Origin: Spirochaetaceae bacterium
GTDB taxonomy: Bacteria > Spirochaetota > Spirochaetia > Treponematales > Breznakiellaceae
NCBI GenBank assembly: GCA_031255115.1
Contig: JAIRTD010000313.1
Location: 1 to 5,194 of the forward strand
DNA: 5,194 bases
Reading direction: 5' to 3'
The translations under genes were made by a program, and so were the position numbers. A model generated the notes under the pieces. The model saw only the letters and a list, made by a program, of their open reading frames with translations. It ran no database searches and was not told the DNA's origin. Below, piece by piece: positions 4,782 through 5,194 of the stretch; the first letter of the stretch is position 1; every line of letters begins with the position of its first letter.

Positions 4782-5194
4782 TTACTGCCACTTGAGTATG
4801 GGCAGGTTGGAGTAGGTCCCGTTACCCGGACCCATCTCCCATACGGTATCAAAATCCCAGCCAAGCCCCGTATAGGCCGCTTTGGTTGATAAGTCTCCGG
4901 CACTCTTGCCCGTTCCGGCATTGCGGGTGTCAGTGGTAAAGGTCACGCCGCCGTCGCCCGGAGTCATCCCCGCATAGGCGATATTCCCACTAGAAGAGCC
5001 ACTGCCGTAGATATCCCCCACAACCCTGCCCGCGCCGCTTGTCAAGGCCGTAACAGTGGGATTAAGCGCCGCGCAGTTTGTTATGTAGCCGCTATATATA
5101 TATCCCGCGATGCCGCCCACATATTCGGCTCCGCTGACCGTCCCGGTACTGTAACAGCCTGTTATGTTGCCGCCAATTCCCGCGATGCCGCCCA
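4782..5194 (-). CDS. C-terminal part of a GLUG-repeat surface or secreted protein, 5' part outside window
   Basis: The minus-strand frame is open from the right edge to TAA at 4784-4782, giving about 137 residues. It opens with two GLUG-type units spaced 25 residues apart: GGIAGIGGNITGCYSTGTVSG, then GGIAGYIYSGYITNCAALN. Each has the GG-I-AG core, a turn, and a Cys-containing strand. A variable segment rich in Gly, Ser and Thr follows, then a C-terminal module with GWDFDTVWEMG and ending NLPILKWQ. The W-x-F...W then P-hydrophobic-L-x-W ending is typical of GLUG proteins. These proteins are generally extracellular and beta-helical, often proposed as adhesins; here that is inference from the family. 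Signal peptide and start lie beyond the edge. GTG at 5120 is an internal valine of the repeat, not the start. The 17-base DNA identity between repeat units suggests recent repeat expansion. Confidence 0.8.
   Translation of the reverse strand, partial: GGIAGIGGNITGCYSTGTVSGAEYVGGIAGYIYSGYITNCAALNPTVTALTSGAGRVVGDIYGSGSSSGNIAYAGMTPGDGGVTFTTDTRNAGTGKSAGDLSTKAAYTGLGWDFDTVWEMGPGNGTYSNLPILKWQ
5103..5194 (-). repeat. Tandem 75-bp GLUG-coding repeat units with 17-bp identical core
   Basis: The 17 bases at 5103-5119 recur exactly at 5178-5194, a distance of 75 bases or 25 codons. Both encode the GGIAG core of the repeat in the same frame. The second copy runs into the window edge, so the identity may extend and more units probably follow. 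Confidence 0.75.

Noticed and set aside
4519..4815. Plus-strand 98-codon frame across the 4505-4781 spacer
   Set aside because: Composition looks random, there is no Shine-Dalgarno, and it runs through palindromes and into the opposite GLUG gene.
5103..5194. CRISPR-like spaced repeats
   Set aside because: The repeats are in-frame protein repeats in a coding gene, not short palindromic units with unique spacers.

Overview
The window looks like moderately GC-rich bacterial chromosome. My best guess is a spirochete of the Treponema group. The guess rests on the gene order (obg, a nadD-yqeK fusion, a divergent LytR-family gene, rsfS), the form of the proteins, and GLUG-type repeat proteins, which are common in free-living and gut treponemes. 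It is an inference from memory, not a search result.

Layout. Bases 1-120 are the 3' end of a plus-strand gene whose last 39 residues look like a degenerate GLUG-type repeat. A GC hairpin (128-149) and a gene-free spacer follow. Bases 332-4143 hold one tightly packed plus-strand operon of four genes: obg (GTPase for ribosome assembly), nadD-yqeK (NAD synthesis fused to an HD-domain phosphohydrolase), a membrane-anchored LytR-CpsA-Psr-type protein with a LytR_C tail, and rsfS (ribosomal silencing factor). Each downstream gene overlaps the one before it by 4, 4 and 26 bases and has its own Shine-Dalgarno sequence, so translation is probably coupled. The operon ends in a short region of inverted repeats (4146-4221).

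A small convergent minus-strand gene (4217-4504) encodes a 95-residue protein with no Lys, Arg or His. Its last 65 residues are mostly Asp, punctuated by Phe. It has a good Shine-Dalgarno and a candidate promoter with a perfect TTGACA -35 box. A non-coding stretch (4505-4781) follows, rich in palindromes and homopolymer runs. From 4782 to the right edge lies the C-terminal part of a minus-strand GLUG-repeat surface or secreted protein, which enters from outside the window.

The operon joins ribosome biogenesis and silencing (Obg, RsfS) to nucleotide metabolism (NadD, YqeK) and envelope work (LytR-family), a known bacterial grouping. The unusual items are the Asp/Phe protein, the possibly leaderless GTG start of obg, the LytR-family protein lacking its usual catalytic-site signature, and repeat-protein genes facing the housekeeping block from both sides.
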